The position numbers were made by a program, and so were the translations under genes. Shown here piece by piece: positions 20,684 through 30,680 of a DNA stretch of 64,000 nucleotides; within the stretch, counting starts at the first letter, position 1; every line of letters starts with the position of its first letter. A model generated the notes under the pieces. That model ran no database searches and had not been told where the DNA came from. It was given only the letters and a program-made list of their open reading frames with translations. Source of the stretch: Eutreptiella sp. 'Long Island Sound 2002' (taxonomy: Eukaryota > Euglenozoa > Euglenophyceae > Eutreptiales > Eutreptiaceae); contig OZ038379.1 in NCBI GenBank assembly GCA_964036045.1, positions 115,905,604 through 115,969,603 on the forward strand. Direction: 5' to 3'.

Positions 20684-23600
20684 GGGCCTGGCACGCTACC
20701 AAAGTCACAGCCCAGCTGTGGCAGGAGCGCCCGGGAGCCACGCCCCACGTCAACGACCACCAAACGGGGTCGTCACAAGCCTACAGTGCGGGCTGTCCAG
20801 ATGTGTGCGGTGCTTTCTAAGCACAATGTCCATATCTCGCCGGTAGGATTGGACGAGGCTGATACCGAGGTCCTCCGGTATCCTGTGAAGTCTAAAAATA
20901 AGTCCACCAACAAAATGATCGAGTTGGTGATCCCGGCAGGTATCCAGCTCAGTGACAAGCTCAATCTGCCCGAAAAACAACATCCGGCCTTGGTTGACAC
21001 TGGGGCCCAGATTGAGGTCCTAGCTGGAGAAGAGCTTTTTCCACAAGAGGCTCTTTTGGATGCACCAAATCCTGTGCAGCTCATTACTGTTGGCAGGAAA
21101 CCCCTGTCAGGAGGCCGTAAGGGTGTCATCGCCACCGTACGGGTATTGGCCGAGACTCCTGACGGGTTGCAGGTATACAAGTGTGTTCAAGTCTTCATAC
21201 ATGTAGCCGCTATAGGACCTAGGCTGATAATTGGGTTTCCATTCCTTTTGAGGTATGGGTTAGCGGTAGTGCCCGGAAAGGAGACCCTAGTCAGTGTAGG
21301 TAGTTTTCTGAAGCATAGGAAGCCAGCATATCAGCATGGCAAGCATGGCCAGCATGGCTTGTCCGATGAAGTGGGAGTAGACGGAGCCCAAATTGAGGCC
21401 CATTATGACCAAGCAGCCAGAAGGGTATTTAAGTGGGTCCCTTCGAACGTCCCGTTGCATCCATGCTTGGTGGCTTCTAAGTATGAGGATGGTCGCACTA
21501 GAGCCGGTAAGACGTCAGAATCTGGGGATACTCCGTCGGTTAGCTTCAACAGCGAGACGCTTAGCTATGTTCAGACCGAGTGTATGCAGCCCAGGTGCTG
21601 GCGTCCAACACACTTAGTGTTCCAAGGGGATTCTCAGCTTAGCACTACAGGTCTGTGTATGTTTTGTCACGAGAGTGCCACAGGCGAGTCAGTGCCTGAT
21701 TGGGCACGTAGGGGTATTCAACAGCATAGGAAGGGGGTACGACGGGCCGTCAACCCAGTATTCCCCGCGGACATCGACGGGGAGGAGCAAGCACGCTTAG
21801 TACGTGCAGCATTAGGCGTCAACAGTCTAAAAGCCAACTACACACGCTCTAAGCGGCGCGCTTCTCTACCCATACAACCATATCGTCCAGAAACCCCTAC
21901 CATACCCAGTCAAGATATTATACCTATTACTTCTTCCCTTTCCCCCTCCGTACCTTTCTCTTCTTCATGTATGTTTCCTTCCCTCATGGAGTTAGTCTCC
22001 ACACACATCTCTTCTCATCCCTTTCAGGTGAAACGGCTCAGGCCTGAGTCCGTTTTACCTACCAGAGGTACTCCTGGCTCGGCGGGTTACGACTTATACG
22101 CCGCAGTCGAAGTCGAGATTCCGCCACGGGGTCAAAAACGAGTACCCACAGGACTAGCCTTCACAACACCCATACTTACTTACGGCAAAGTCCAAGACAG
22201 GTCAGGGAACGCGGCTAAGCTCTTCCTCAGAACCGGAGCCGGGGTCATAGACACGGATTACACCGGCGAGGTAGACGTATTACTCACTAATATGAACTCC
22301 GAGGGTCATACGGTAAGGATCGGAGACAAGATCGCTCAATTAACCCTCGAACTTCATCTAACTCCAGAGATTCAAGAGGTAACCGAACTTCAAGTCACAG
22401 AACGCGGTTCGCGAGGTTTCGGTTCCACAGACATACCAGGTAATCAGGTAATCCCCTCCCCGGGTAAGCCACACCCCCCCTCCCAGCCCGAAGGAGCACA
22501 TATTTCAGGCGTTACGCAAACTAAGCAATCATTCACTTGCGCGCGGGAGAAATGCCTCCTGTTATGCGCTTATATTTCCAGCTTATTGGCCGCATACAAC
22601 GTTCCCTCTAGTCAGGGATCTCCGGAATCTCCAGAGATTGGTTCTGCAGTGCACCGGGCGTTGGGGTTGGTATGTAGCTTGACGAAATGCTTAGTATCAG
22701 CCTTCCCTCATAGACCAGGAATCCCCAGTAGGGTAGATTCAGCCGACGGAGGCAGTCTAGTGGGTACGGATAGTTATCCTCCGGTACCTGTACAGGAGAC
22801 CCAGGCCCTGATTCCGGTAAGGCGGCCGGAAGCGGTTAAGGGTGATGATATGGATATTGGGTCCTCCACGTTACTCGCAGACGTACATGCGGAGTTTACC
22901 GGTACTGGACCGGAGTTGGTAGAGGTTGAAACCACAGGTAGCACGCTTACCGGACTGGATGCGCCATCCAGCCTAGCCACGGAGCCCATCCCTCGGCCAG
23001 CCCTTTCGGGTTGGGGTGAGGCTCGTATAAATTCAGCTCAGGAGCATACCGAGTTGAGGGCGGTAGCGTGTGATGGTCTGGTGTTTACAGACTTGGATCT
23101 GTGGGCGGATTCGGAGCAATCTGAGTCCGAAACGGGACCATGGCCCAGTTTGGATGTCTCCACCAGCGAAGTTTTGAAGACAAATGCGCTATCAAAGAGC
23201 CCAGGCGTCCCAAAGTCCTCAACTATGGCCCAAAGGGGCCGAGGCACCGTGATACAAATCAGAGCGTCAGCCAGACGTAAAGCCCGCCAAAAGTGGCGTG
23301 AGGATAGGGATGATTTGGCTGTACGACAGGACGTAGTTTACCGCATCGAGCGGTGGGCCAAGTCACTGGTGGCAGATGGTCATTTCAAGGATTTCACGGA
23401 CGTGTTTAGTAGTAAACGCCTGGCCAGGTTTCCCAAATTTTGGGATAAGACCAAGGACGGGCTCTCACAGCCTTGGTCAGGGGAAAACCTCTGGCTACAT
23501 CCGCCGGATGAGTTGTGGGAGCAAACGGTCCAAAAATTGAAATTCGAACAAGGCCAAGGCATAGCCATAGTACCTACGTGTAAGGATAGGGATTGGTGGT

Positions 23601-26600
23601 GGTCCCTGAGCGAGGTAGTAGTAGATTGGATAGAGGTGCCTAGAGGTGAGCCACTATTCGTCGATAAGTATGGTAAAGTATGCTCAGCAGATAGGGATTA
23701 TCGGGTGGTATTAGTAGATGCGTTAGGGTGGACTCCAGAGGAGTCACAGTCCGAGTCGCCGTTCACGTCCTCTTCCGATACAGAAGGAGCGGTCGCGAAC
23801 CAAGGCGAAACCACAACATCACACCCACACCCCAAGCCATCGGTAGAGTCGCTTCTGCACGACTGTCACAACGACAGTGACAGTTCGGATGAGCCAGACA
23901 GGCAGATAAGTCGCCAAGCACGGCGTAGGGCAGTCAGACAGGCTCATAAGGCTCAAAAGAAGTCCCAACAAGGAGATACCAGTCAGTCGGAGTCGGAACT
24001 ATCTCCGGGACCGATTTTTTCATCATCAGACGAGTCCACAGTCCAGCAGAAGCGACACACGGTAACTCACCCCCCGGTAATTAACCCTACTAGGCAGGAT
24101 AGGAATACTCTAGGGCCCGCAGAGACCACCAGACACAGTCCGCCGCAAGGTTATAGACGATACGTCCGTTCAGCAATCCAATCTGATGAAGACTGGGCTG
24201 GTTGTGAAGAACTGAAGGAGAAGTTCATGAACCGATATGAAGCCACGGTCTTTAGACCCATACGCACCCAGGATGTTACTGAAAAGGCAAAGAAGGCCAG
24301 AGGCCCACATTCTACGCTCAAATTGGAGCTTTTGCCCAAGCATGCAGGCCCAAGGGCTGATAAGCCTATACGGGCAGTGGGTGAACGCGAAAAGGCGTTA
24401 TGGGAGAAGATTGTGAAGTTCAAAGACCGAGGCATGCTTCGAGATGCCAAAGGGCAGCCACAGTGGGTGGCTAGAGCGTTTCTGGTCCCTAAACCAGGGA
24501 AAAACGAGTGGCGTTTGGTTATTGATTACCGCCACCTAAATTCCTGCTTGAAAGGCAACAGTTTCCCCTTGCCTGTCATCGAGGACCAAATTGCCAACCA
24601 ACAAGGCAATTTCATTTTTACTATCATTGATTTGGAAGACGGCTTCCATCAGATGCACCTCGAGGAAGAAAGCAAACATCTCACTGCTTTTTGCACTCCG
24701 TTCGGAATTTTCGAATGGAATGTTCTTCCCATGGGTGTCAAGGTGGGGCCCGCTGCCTATCAACAAATGGTCCAGTATGTGACAAGAAATTGTCCGCAGT
24801 CACGCCCATATATTGATGACATCTTGTCATCAACGGGTTCGAAAGTTATCGACCCGGGCAAGCTCACAATTGAGCAAAAGCAGGAACCAGAAACGCTCCG
24901 GAAGTACTTTGAGGCACATTACGAGGACTTGTGCAAACTTTTTGATGCACTAGAGGAGGCTCAACTGACTGTTAAGCCTTCTAAAGTCCACCTGTTCAAG
25001 CGGGTAGTCCAGTATGTGGGCCACATACTGAAGGACGGCTGTAGGTTTCCATCTCCAACAAAAATTTCGGCCGTCAAGGAGTGGAAATGGGAATCCATTG
25101 TCACAGCCAAGCATATGAAAGGCTTCTTGGGTCTCATGGGCTGGTATCAGGTATATATCAAGGGATTCGCCGAGTTGGCAGCACCCTTGATGAATGCCTT
25201 GAAGGGCAAGTACCAGTATGAGCCTAACGATCCCGATGAGCCTAAAACCGCTACAGGAGTGCCCAAAAAGCGTAAGAAGATCAAGCTATCGCCAAAAGAA
25301 GCTCGTATCAACTGGACGGATGAAATGAAGCAGAACTTTGAGCTTCTGAAGAAGGCGTTAGATGATCAGACGCGCTTGTACTTACCCAAGCCAGGGTTGC
25401 CATGGCGTATCATCACTGACGCATCTAATTATGCAGTTGGTGGTGTGCTGGAGCAGAAACAAGAGGATGACAACTGGCATCCTGTTGCTTTTTACTCCCG
25501 GAGGCTGCAAGGCAACCGAGCTGGCGTAGATGGGTGTACAAAGAACACAGGGCAGTTTGCCTGGACTCCAAGGGAGCAGGAAACCTATGCCATTGTGTGT
25601 TGCTTGCTGAAGTTTCAGTCTTGGGTCGCCAACTCAGAGGTGGAGATCCAGACAGATCATTCGGCAATCGTGAAGTGGTACAAAGAGGACCTATGTACCA
25701 TTTCCGGACCGCTTGGACGGCGGGGGCGTTGGCATGAGTTCTTGAGCAGATTCAACTTGATCATCACTTACCGTGAAGGTAAGGAGAACCAGGTTGCAGA
25801 TGCCCTCTCTAGGTTCGCTTATCCGGCCGGAGAGTCCCAGGACACCAATTTTCATGGTGGCAATGAGGACTTGGAGGGCTGGGAAAAAGCGGAGCGTGAA
25901 GAGTGGCAGACCGTACGGGACTACCTCAAAACGGCACAGCTTGCAGCCTTTTCGGAGGAACAGACTATGCTTCAACAGTTTGAGTTCGCCAAAGTGGCTG
26001 CTCTTCAAGCACTTCGGTCTGTGTCCCACGTGGACGCGGAACCACGTTATGTTGGGGCGGATGGAGCCACATATGACACGCTGATTGAACGTTTTGTTCA
26101 TGCGGTGTCACATCTGGATCTCTCCGGAAGCCCTGAGCCCGAAGTGATGAAGGCAGTGAGATTCACAGGGCGCCAATATTCCCGTTCTGCAAAGAAAGAG
26201 CTCAATCGCAAAGCCAAAACTCAGCATAAGGCATGGATGTCCACATTGACATTGGCACAAACAGCCTCTAGCATGAGTTGGCATACACCTGGGCTGGCCA
26301 CTTGTATGATCAGTGATATAGAAGCCATCAAGGTTCCCCCAGCAGTCCAGGTCTTGTACGAGGATTGGACTAGCCACTATGAGAATGACCCACACTTTCA
26401 GCCCCATTGGGATGAGCTGAGGGTCAATAAGTATGTTGAAATTCAAGGTAAGTCCTATACTCTGCATCACGGTAAGGTGCGCACGGAGGGCCGTATCTGC
26501 GTGCCTTTTGCTTGCGTCAAGCAAGTAATCAAGGCGTGCCATGATTACGCCCATCCAGGGGTCGATAAGACTCTGCAGATCTTTAACAGATCATATGTCT

Positions 26601-27988
26601 GCTTCGGCTACAAGCCTGATGACATCCGCACTATGGTTGCATCAGTGGTGAACCCATGTCCTATCTGCGGACAAGGCAAAGGCCGGAAGGGACTCCAACC
26701 TGAGTCTAATCACCCAGCACCAGTACCAGAATACCCATTTTCATCCGTGTGCATTGACTTTTGCGACCTGAGTAGTCGCCCTTGTACTGCCAACAACCGG
26801 ACGTACGACTATGTGCTGGTAGTGGTGTGCCGACTGACAGGGTACGTCGTGGCTGTTCCGTGCAGCAGGACTTTGGATGCCCAGGGTCTTGCTGATATGT
26901 ACCTGGAAAGGGTGGTACCCATCATGGGCCTCCCACAAGAGATTTTCTCTGACCAAGATCATCTGGTTACGGCAGAATTCTTCAAGGAACTTTGTTCATT
27001 GTCGGGTATTGCCATGAAACAGTCCACCATCAAGCGACCCCAGTCAAACGGGCGAGCTGAGCGGGCCGTTCAGGTTGTCGTGGAGTCGCTAAGGCAGTGG
27101 CTACTGAAGACGTCCAGTAAAAACTGGGCCCAACTGCTTCCACTAGCCATTTGGGCTTCCAATGACATTCCTGGGCCAATCAGTGGTTATTCACCCCACT
27201 ACCTGGTATTTGGCAGGAATCCTGTTGGATTTGGGGACTGTCCACCCGTGGTGCCCCAGTCTGAGTCCAGGGATGCAGTTGGCTTCTTCAAGAAGCTAGT
27301 AGCAGACCGCAAAATGGTACAGAATGAACTCAACAGGTTGCACCGTCGAAAGGCGGAGCAATTCCTCAAAGCACACCCCCCACATGTCTACGTGTTCGGG
27401 GAGCGGGTCTGGTACCGTGATTATCGGTCCAAAAAGGCTACAGACAAGTTGCACCGCGTCTGGGAAGGGCCAGGAGAAATCCTCCAGCGCTTGGGCCGCA
27501 ACACTTATCTGGTAGCAACTGAGCGCGGTGAACTGGCGCTGGATTCTATGCGTCTGAAGCCGTATTTGGCTCCGGACGAAGGGGGCCCCCCGCTACACTA
27601 CTATACCGACCAAGAATTCCTAGTTGAATCAGACAAATATGTGATCGAAGATATTCTTTCACATCAAAAGGTCGGTAGGGGTCCCCGGAAGCGTATAAAA
27701 TGGGAGGTCAAGTACAGGGGATTCCCGAACACGGAATTCCAGCCAGCGAGTGCGTTTATGCATGACATCAATGACATCTGGCGTGCCTACAACAAAAAAC
27801 ATGGCATTGACCTCCAATTGAGCGACATTCGCTGCATTTTAGCTCAGTCAGCACAAGGTTCCCAGCTGGAACCAGAATTTCGCCACCGGTTGGCCATACA
27901 AACCAACCAGGCTAAAGAATGGAAGGCCATGGTGGCGGAATTTGAAGCACAAAAGCAGACAATAGCCCCGCATAAGACAGGACATTAG
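20684..27988 (+). CDS. E1 pol: protease, dUTPase, methylase-like domain, RT, RNase H, integrase, chromodomain
   Basis: One open frame, probably made by UAG readthrough. Protease: DTGAQIEVLA at 20996, with LIIGFPFLLRYG near 21220. dUTPase at 22028-22437 with all five motifs (GSAGYDLYAA, DRSGNA, GVIDTDYTGEVDV, GDKIAQL, RGSRGFGST). Methylase-like domain at 23384-23680 (DVFSS, LWLHPPDELW, IAIVPT, WWW). RT: LVPKPGKNEWRLVIDYR, FTIIDLEDGFHQM and YIDD at 24809-24820. RNase H at 25400-25810 (TDAS, TDHSA, NQVADALSR). Integrase at 26520-27200 with an HX3H-CX2C finger and a D, D, E triad (CIDFC, FSDQDH, GRAERAV). C-terminal chromodomain at about 27640-27820 (YVIEDIL, WEVKYRGF). All catalytic residues appear intact, so the element may be active. 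Large hydrophilic linkers (21300-22000 and 22450-23350) match no family I know. Confidence 0.92.
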   Translation, partial: GPGTLPKSQPSCGRSAREPRPTSTTTKRGRHKPTVRAVQMCAVLSKHNVHISPVGLDEADTEVLRYPVKSKNKSTNKMIELVIPAGIQLSDKLNLPEKQHPALVDTGAQIEVLAGEELFPQEALLDAPNPVQLITVGRKPLSGGRKGVIATVRVLAETPDGLQVYKCVQVFIHVAAIGPRLIIGFPFLLRYGLAVVPGKETLVSVGSFLKHRKPAYQHGKHGQHGLSDEVGVDGAQIEAHYDQAARRVFKWVPSNVPLHPCLVASKYEDGRTRAGKTSESGDTPSVSFNSETLSYVQTECMQPRCWRPTHLVFQGDSQLSTTGLCMFCHESATGESVPDWARRGIQQHRKGVRRAVNPVFPADIDGEEQARLVRAALGVNSLKANYTRSKRRASLPIQPYRPETPTIPSQDIIPITSSLSPSVPFSSSCMFPSLMELVSTHISSHPFQVKRLRPESVLPTRGTPGSAGYDLYAAVEVEIPPRGQKRVPTGLAFTTPILTYGKVQDRSGNAAKLFLRTGAGVIDTDYTGEVDVLLTNMNSEGHTVRIGDKIAQLTLELHLTPEIQEVTELQVTERGSRGFGSTDIPGNQVIPSPGKPHPPSQPEGAHISGVTQTKQSFTCAREKCLLLCAYISSLLAAYNVPSSQGSPESPEIGSAVHRALGLVCSLTKCLVSAFPHRPGIPSRVDSADGGSLVGTDSYPPVPVQETQALIPVRRPEAVKGDDMDIGSSTLLADVHAEFTGTGPELVEVETTGSTLTGLDAPSSLATEPIPRPALSGWGEARINSAQEHTELRAVACDGLVFTDLDLWADSEQSESETGPWPSLDVSTSEVLKTNALSKSPGVPKSSTMAQRGRGTVIQIRASARRKARQKWREDRDDLAVRQDVVYRIERWAKSLVADGHFKDFTDVFSSKRLARFPKFWDKTKDGLSQPWSGENLWLHPPDELWEQTVQKLKFEQGQGIAIVPTCKDRDWWWSLSEVVVDWIEVPRGEPLFVDKYGKVCSADRDYRVVLVDALGWTPEESQSESPFTSSSDTEGAVANQGETTTSHPHPKPSVESLLHDCHNDSDSSDEPDRQISRQARRRAVRQAHKAQKKSQQGDTSQSESELSPGPIFSSSDESTVQQKRHTVTHPPVINPTRQDRNTLGPAETTRHSPPQGYRRYVRSAIQSDEDWAGCEELKEKFMNRYEATVFRPIRTQDVTEKAKKARGPHSTLKLELLPKHAGPRADKPIRAVGEREKALWEKIVKFKDRGMLRDAKGQPQWVARAFLVPKPGKNEWRLVIDYRHLNSCLKGNSFPLPVIEDQIANQQGNFIFTIIDLEDGFHQMHLEEESKHLTAFCTPFGIFEWNVLPMGVKVGPAAYQQMVQYVTRNCPQSRPYIDDILSSTGSKVIDPGKLTIEQKQEPETLRKYFEAHYEDLCKLFDALEEAQLTVKPSKVHLFKRVVQYVGHILKDGCRFPSPTKISAVKEWKWESIVTAKHMKGFLGLMGWYQVYIKGFAELAAPLMNALKGKYQYEPNDPDEPKTATGVPKKRKKIKLSPKEARINWTDEMKQNFELLKKALDDQTRLYLPKPGLPWRIITDASNYAVGGVLEQKQEDDNWHPVAFYSRRLQGNRAGVDGCTKNTGQFAWTPREQETYAIVCCLLKFQSWVANSEVEIQTDHSAIVKWYKEDLCTISGPLGRRGRWHEFLSRFNLIITYREGKENQVADALSRFAYPAGESQDTNFHGGNEDLEGWEKAEREEWQTVRDYLKTAQLAAFSEEQTMLQQFEFAKVAALQALRSVSHVDAEPRYVGADGATYDTLIERFVHAVSHLDLSGSPEPEVMKAVRFTGRQYSRSAKKELNRKAKTQHKAWMSTLTLAQTASSMSWHTPGLATCMISDIEAIKVPPAVQVLYEDWTSHYENDPHFQPHWDELRVNKYVEIQGKSYTLHHGKVRTEGRICVPFACVKQVIKACHDYAHPGVDKTLQIFNRSYVCFGYKPDDIRTMVASVVNPCPICGQGKGRKGLQPESNHPAPVPEYPFSSVCIDFCDLSSRPCTANNRTYDYVLVVVCRLTGYVVAVPCSRTLDAQGLADMYLERVVPIMGLPQEIFSDQDHLVTAEFFKELCSLSGIAMKQSTIKRPQSNGRAERAVQVVVESLRQWLLKTSSKNWAQLLPLAIWASNDIPGPISGYSPHYLVFGRNPVGFGDCPPVVPQSESRDAVGFFKKLVADRKMVQNELNRLHRRKAEQFLKAHPPHVYVFGERVWYRDYRSKKATDKLHRVWEGPGEILQRLGRNTYLVATERGELALDSMRLKPYLAPDEGGPPLHYYTDQEFLVESDKYVIEDILSHQKVGRGPRKRIKWEVKYRGFPNTEFQPASAFMHDINDIWRAYNKKHGIDLQLSDIRCILAQSAQGSQLEPEFRHRLAIQTNQAKEWKAMVAEFEAQKQTIAPHKTGH
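22028..22437 (+). other. dUTPase domain inside E1 pol
   Basis: This is a complete trimeric-type dUTPase (dUTP to dUMP and pyrophosphate), which would limit uracil incorporation during reverse transcription. All five motifs are in order. Motif 2 reads DRSGNA rather than the common RSGLA. Directly upstream is a 90-bp pyrimidine-rich stretch ending TTTCAG, and directly downstream is CCAG-GTAATC, so the block looks like an exon with its splice signals. It lies between protease and RT, in frame with both. Confidence 0.9.
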
Positions 27989-28364
27989 GGGTATAGGAAA
28001 TGTCTGATAGAGGTCGTCCGTCATCCGCATTTCTTTTCACTTACAAGAATTATATGCGGACGGACTAGGGTAGACAAACTAGGGCGTCTTAGGAACTAGG
28101 AGGTTTATGGGACGACTTTAGGGCTACCTTTGTATAGCTATAGGGTGTTACAAGGTGTCTAGTAGTAATCAAGGATACCTTGGTCTCTTGCACATGTGCT
28201 GATACGCATTTGGACACGTTCCCTTGTGTGAACCTGCCCGTGTGCGTATTTCTGACCACGGTCCCTCACGCAAGCGTGTGGTGTGACTCTGGGACAGTTT
28301 CAGCACTTTTTGAGAGGTGCAATCAGAATTTTCAGCACACTGAAGTTCCAATGCCGGGCTGAGT

Positions 28365-28666
28365 ACGGTCCCTTCCCTCAGAACTTGGGATTGCGGAGAC
28401 CCTACACAGCCGACAGAAATTTTGGACACGGCCCCTCCACACATGTGTGGTTGAGTAGACCCTGTCGAAAATTCAGGAATTTTCAGATCGCTGGTCTGAG
28501 GTGCTGAATTTGGCGTGCTGAATTTAGTCTGATGATATTCTGATGGGTTGAGAACCATTGTATCCGGTCCCAACCCCACCCAGAGGGTGTGTACGGTCCC
28601 TTGAGTGACCCTATGCACTAATGGGCAACCGAGCAACACGGTCCCTTCCCTCAGAGCTTGGGATTG
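28365..28666 (+). repeat. Two copies of a 29-bp motif
   Basis: ACGGTCCCTTCCCTCAG(A)A/GCTTGGGATTG at 28365-28393 and 28638-28666. Weaker ACGGTCCCT relatives occur near 28257 and 28588. Their role is unknown. Confidence 0.7.
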
Positions 28667-29723
28667 GGTAGACCCTGATGCAAGGTTGGGGGTTCGGGGC
28701 ATGTGACATGTTCCCATTCCCCGCTCTTCTCATCTCAGGAGCCACCTCGGAGGAGAGCCCGGGAAAAAAGCGTTGCCTTCAATAAGGGTAATGCTCTCCC
28801 TTCCCCTTGTGTGTGCCTGCCCAGCCACTCACGGTCCCACGGGCGACCCTGTGTTGGTTTGGGATGTGTTTGGCGGACACGTTCCCGAGAGTGAACCTGT
28901 CCTGCCCGCCGTGGTAACAAGGATGTGGGTTAGGGTCTCCAAAGGGTCCCCATAGCGTAAGATTCCATTCTCCAACACACTCTCCTACCCCCTTGTGTGA
29001 TGCGCATGTTACTCCTCCTCCCCTCCCTTGTTCCCATTCCACCTCCCCTGCCATTTGTCTCTTTCTCTTTGTTCTTTATTCCTTGTGTGCCAGATTTTTG
29101 GAGTCCGTTCCCGAGGCCGGGGTCCGCGAGGCCGCTCATTAAGCCATTCCTGAGGCCGGGGTTCCGCGAGGCCGTATCATCAGTTTTTTTCAGTGCGTGT
29201 ACCGACTTGTTCACCAACAACATGGCCGCGTGTGCGCACGGTAAACTCATATGGTGGTTCACCGGCAGCCTGTGCGTGGACCGACTCCTTCGACATGGCC
29301 ATGATCGCGTGCGAGCGCGGTAAACACTCAGGGTCAGGGTCAGGGTAGTCCGGAGAGGCAAGGAGGGTCGTCAGCCCCCTCGAGGGATTTCGCCCCCCCC
29401 CTCCCGGTAGGACAGAATTTCTGTCCACACCTCCAGGCTGCAGAAATTTGCCAGACCAGCAGGGTCACCTTGGGAGGTTCGCTGTGGTCCGCAGACGGCT
29501 GCAGTGAGCCCAAAATTATTTTTCGTGGCTCAAGGGAGTCTCAAAGAGTCACTAGAAAGTTTCGGATTTAAATTTTGACCCGTTTTGTAATTTTGGCGGG
29601 ATTCCTGGTCGACATCAGGAAATCCAGCCCACAGGCTGGCAGAATTCTGACAACCCCCCCCCCCCTCGGGGTGAAAACGCGTTTTTTCACTTCCGGGACT
29701 CGGGCGGGTGATATAGGGTGCCA

Positions 29724-30500
29724 CCCCCCCTATTTCAAGGGTGCTGAGCGCAGCCGTGGCACTCTTTTGCCTTCAGTTGACGACCACGCGTCGCCGTGGG
29801 GTCCAGATTGGGTCCAGATTGACAGTTTTTCAGCTTATCAGGGTGAAAACCAAATTTTGATGCCAAAAATGGGGTTTTTGCATTCTACGCCCAATTTGGG
29901 CAATCAAAGTGTGTAACCCCCCTATTTTGGGCATCCCGAATTCATTTCTCATACCCGTTTGGACCCACGGGATACTGATTCATCACCCCCCCCCCCCCCC
30001 TGCAGATTCTGCTTTCTGGCTGGCTTCAGGCAAAAATCGATTTTTTTGGCAAAAAATTCCATTTTTGTCATATTTCGACCCCAGGGGGCCCGTTTCCATG
30101 TGAACCCCCCCTATTTTGAGGGTGCCCGACACACTGGCGACCCTCATTTGCCACCAGGTGAGGTCCTGTGGCCTGCAGAAGGGTGCAGCAGGGTGCTGTT
30201 TGTCAAATTTCAGCACTATGTGTTTTTCCGGAGGGCTGAAAATGCTCTTTTTGGGAAAATTGGCTAGAACTGGCGTCCAGTACCCCCAAACCCCCTGAGT
30301 TGAGGGTGCTGAATTCAAATATGATGCTCGTTTTGCACCATATTGCGCTGGGATTGCACAATTTTCATTTTTCGGTGTCCAGAGTGCAGTTTTCCCGCTC
30401 GCCATTTTTTTCAAGGTAAAAATGGGAATTTTGGCATACGTCGTCCATCCCGACTCCCAAGCCTCATACCCCCCCTATTTTGAGGTTGCCGGATTCCGCT
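29724..30500 (+). repeat. Diverged tandem array, period 180-193 bp
   Basis: CCCCCCTATTTTGAGGGTGC-like cores recur at 29724, 29917, 30105, 30289 and 30469, followed by loosely similar sequence. The spacings are 193, 188, 184 and 180 bp. The array ends shortly before the polypurine tract. Confidence 0.6.
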
Positions 30501-30670
30501 GTGGCATCCATTGCTCCTCAAATGGCCTCCATTCACGGCTTTCGGCCGATGGGAGCCTGAATTCAGATTCGTGAGGGAAAAAATAATCTCCTCAACCCTT
30601 TTTCATTGACTTCTTGCAAATATTGGGTTGAGATCGACCACGTTCATGGCCCCCTGCCATGACGTAGTCT

Positions 30671-30680
30671 AGGAAGGGGG
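30671..30680 (+). other. E1 polypurine tract
   Basis: AGGAAGGGGG abuts the 3' LTR start TGTAATG. It is the expected primer for plus-strand DNA. Confidence 0.9.

Larger units (their letters stand above)
27989..30670. other. E1 3' non-coding region
   Basis: 2.7 kb between the pol stop and the polypurine tract, with no supported gene. It contains ACGGTCCCTTCCCTCAG repeats (28365-28393 and 28638-28666), short GAGGCCGGGGT-type duplications at 29112-29180, C-runs (29654-29665, 29986-30000), and a five-unit array at 29724-30500. Confidence 0.7.

Noticed and set aside
28700-29360. Small open frames in the E1 3' region as an envelope or accessory gene
   Set aside because: They are short, overlap on both strands, and show no signal peptide, membrane segment or family motif.
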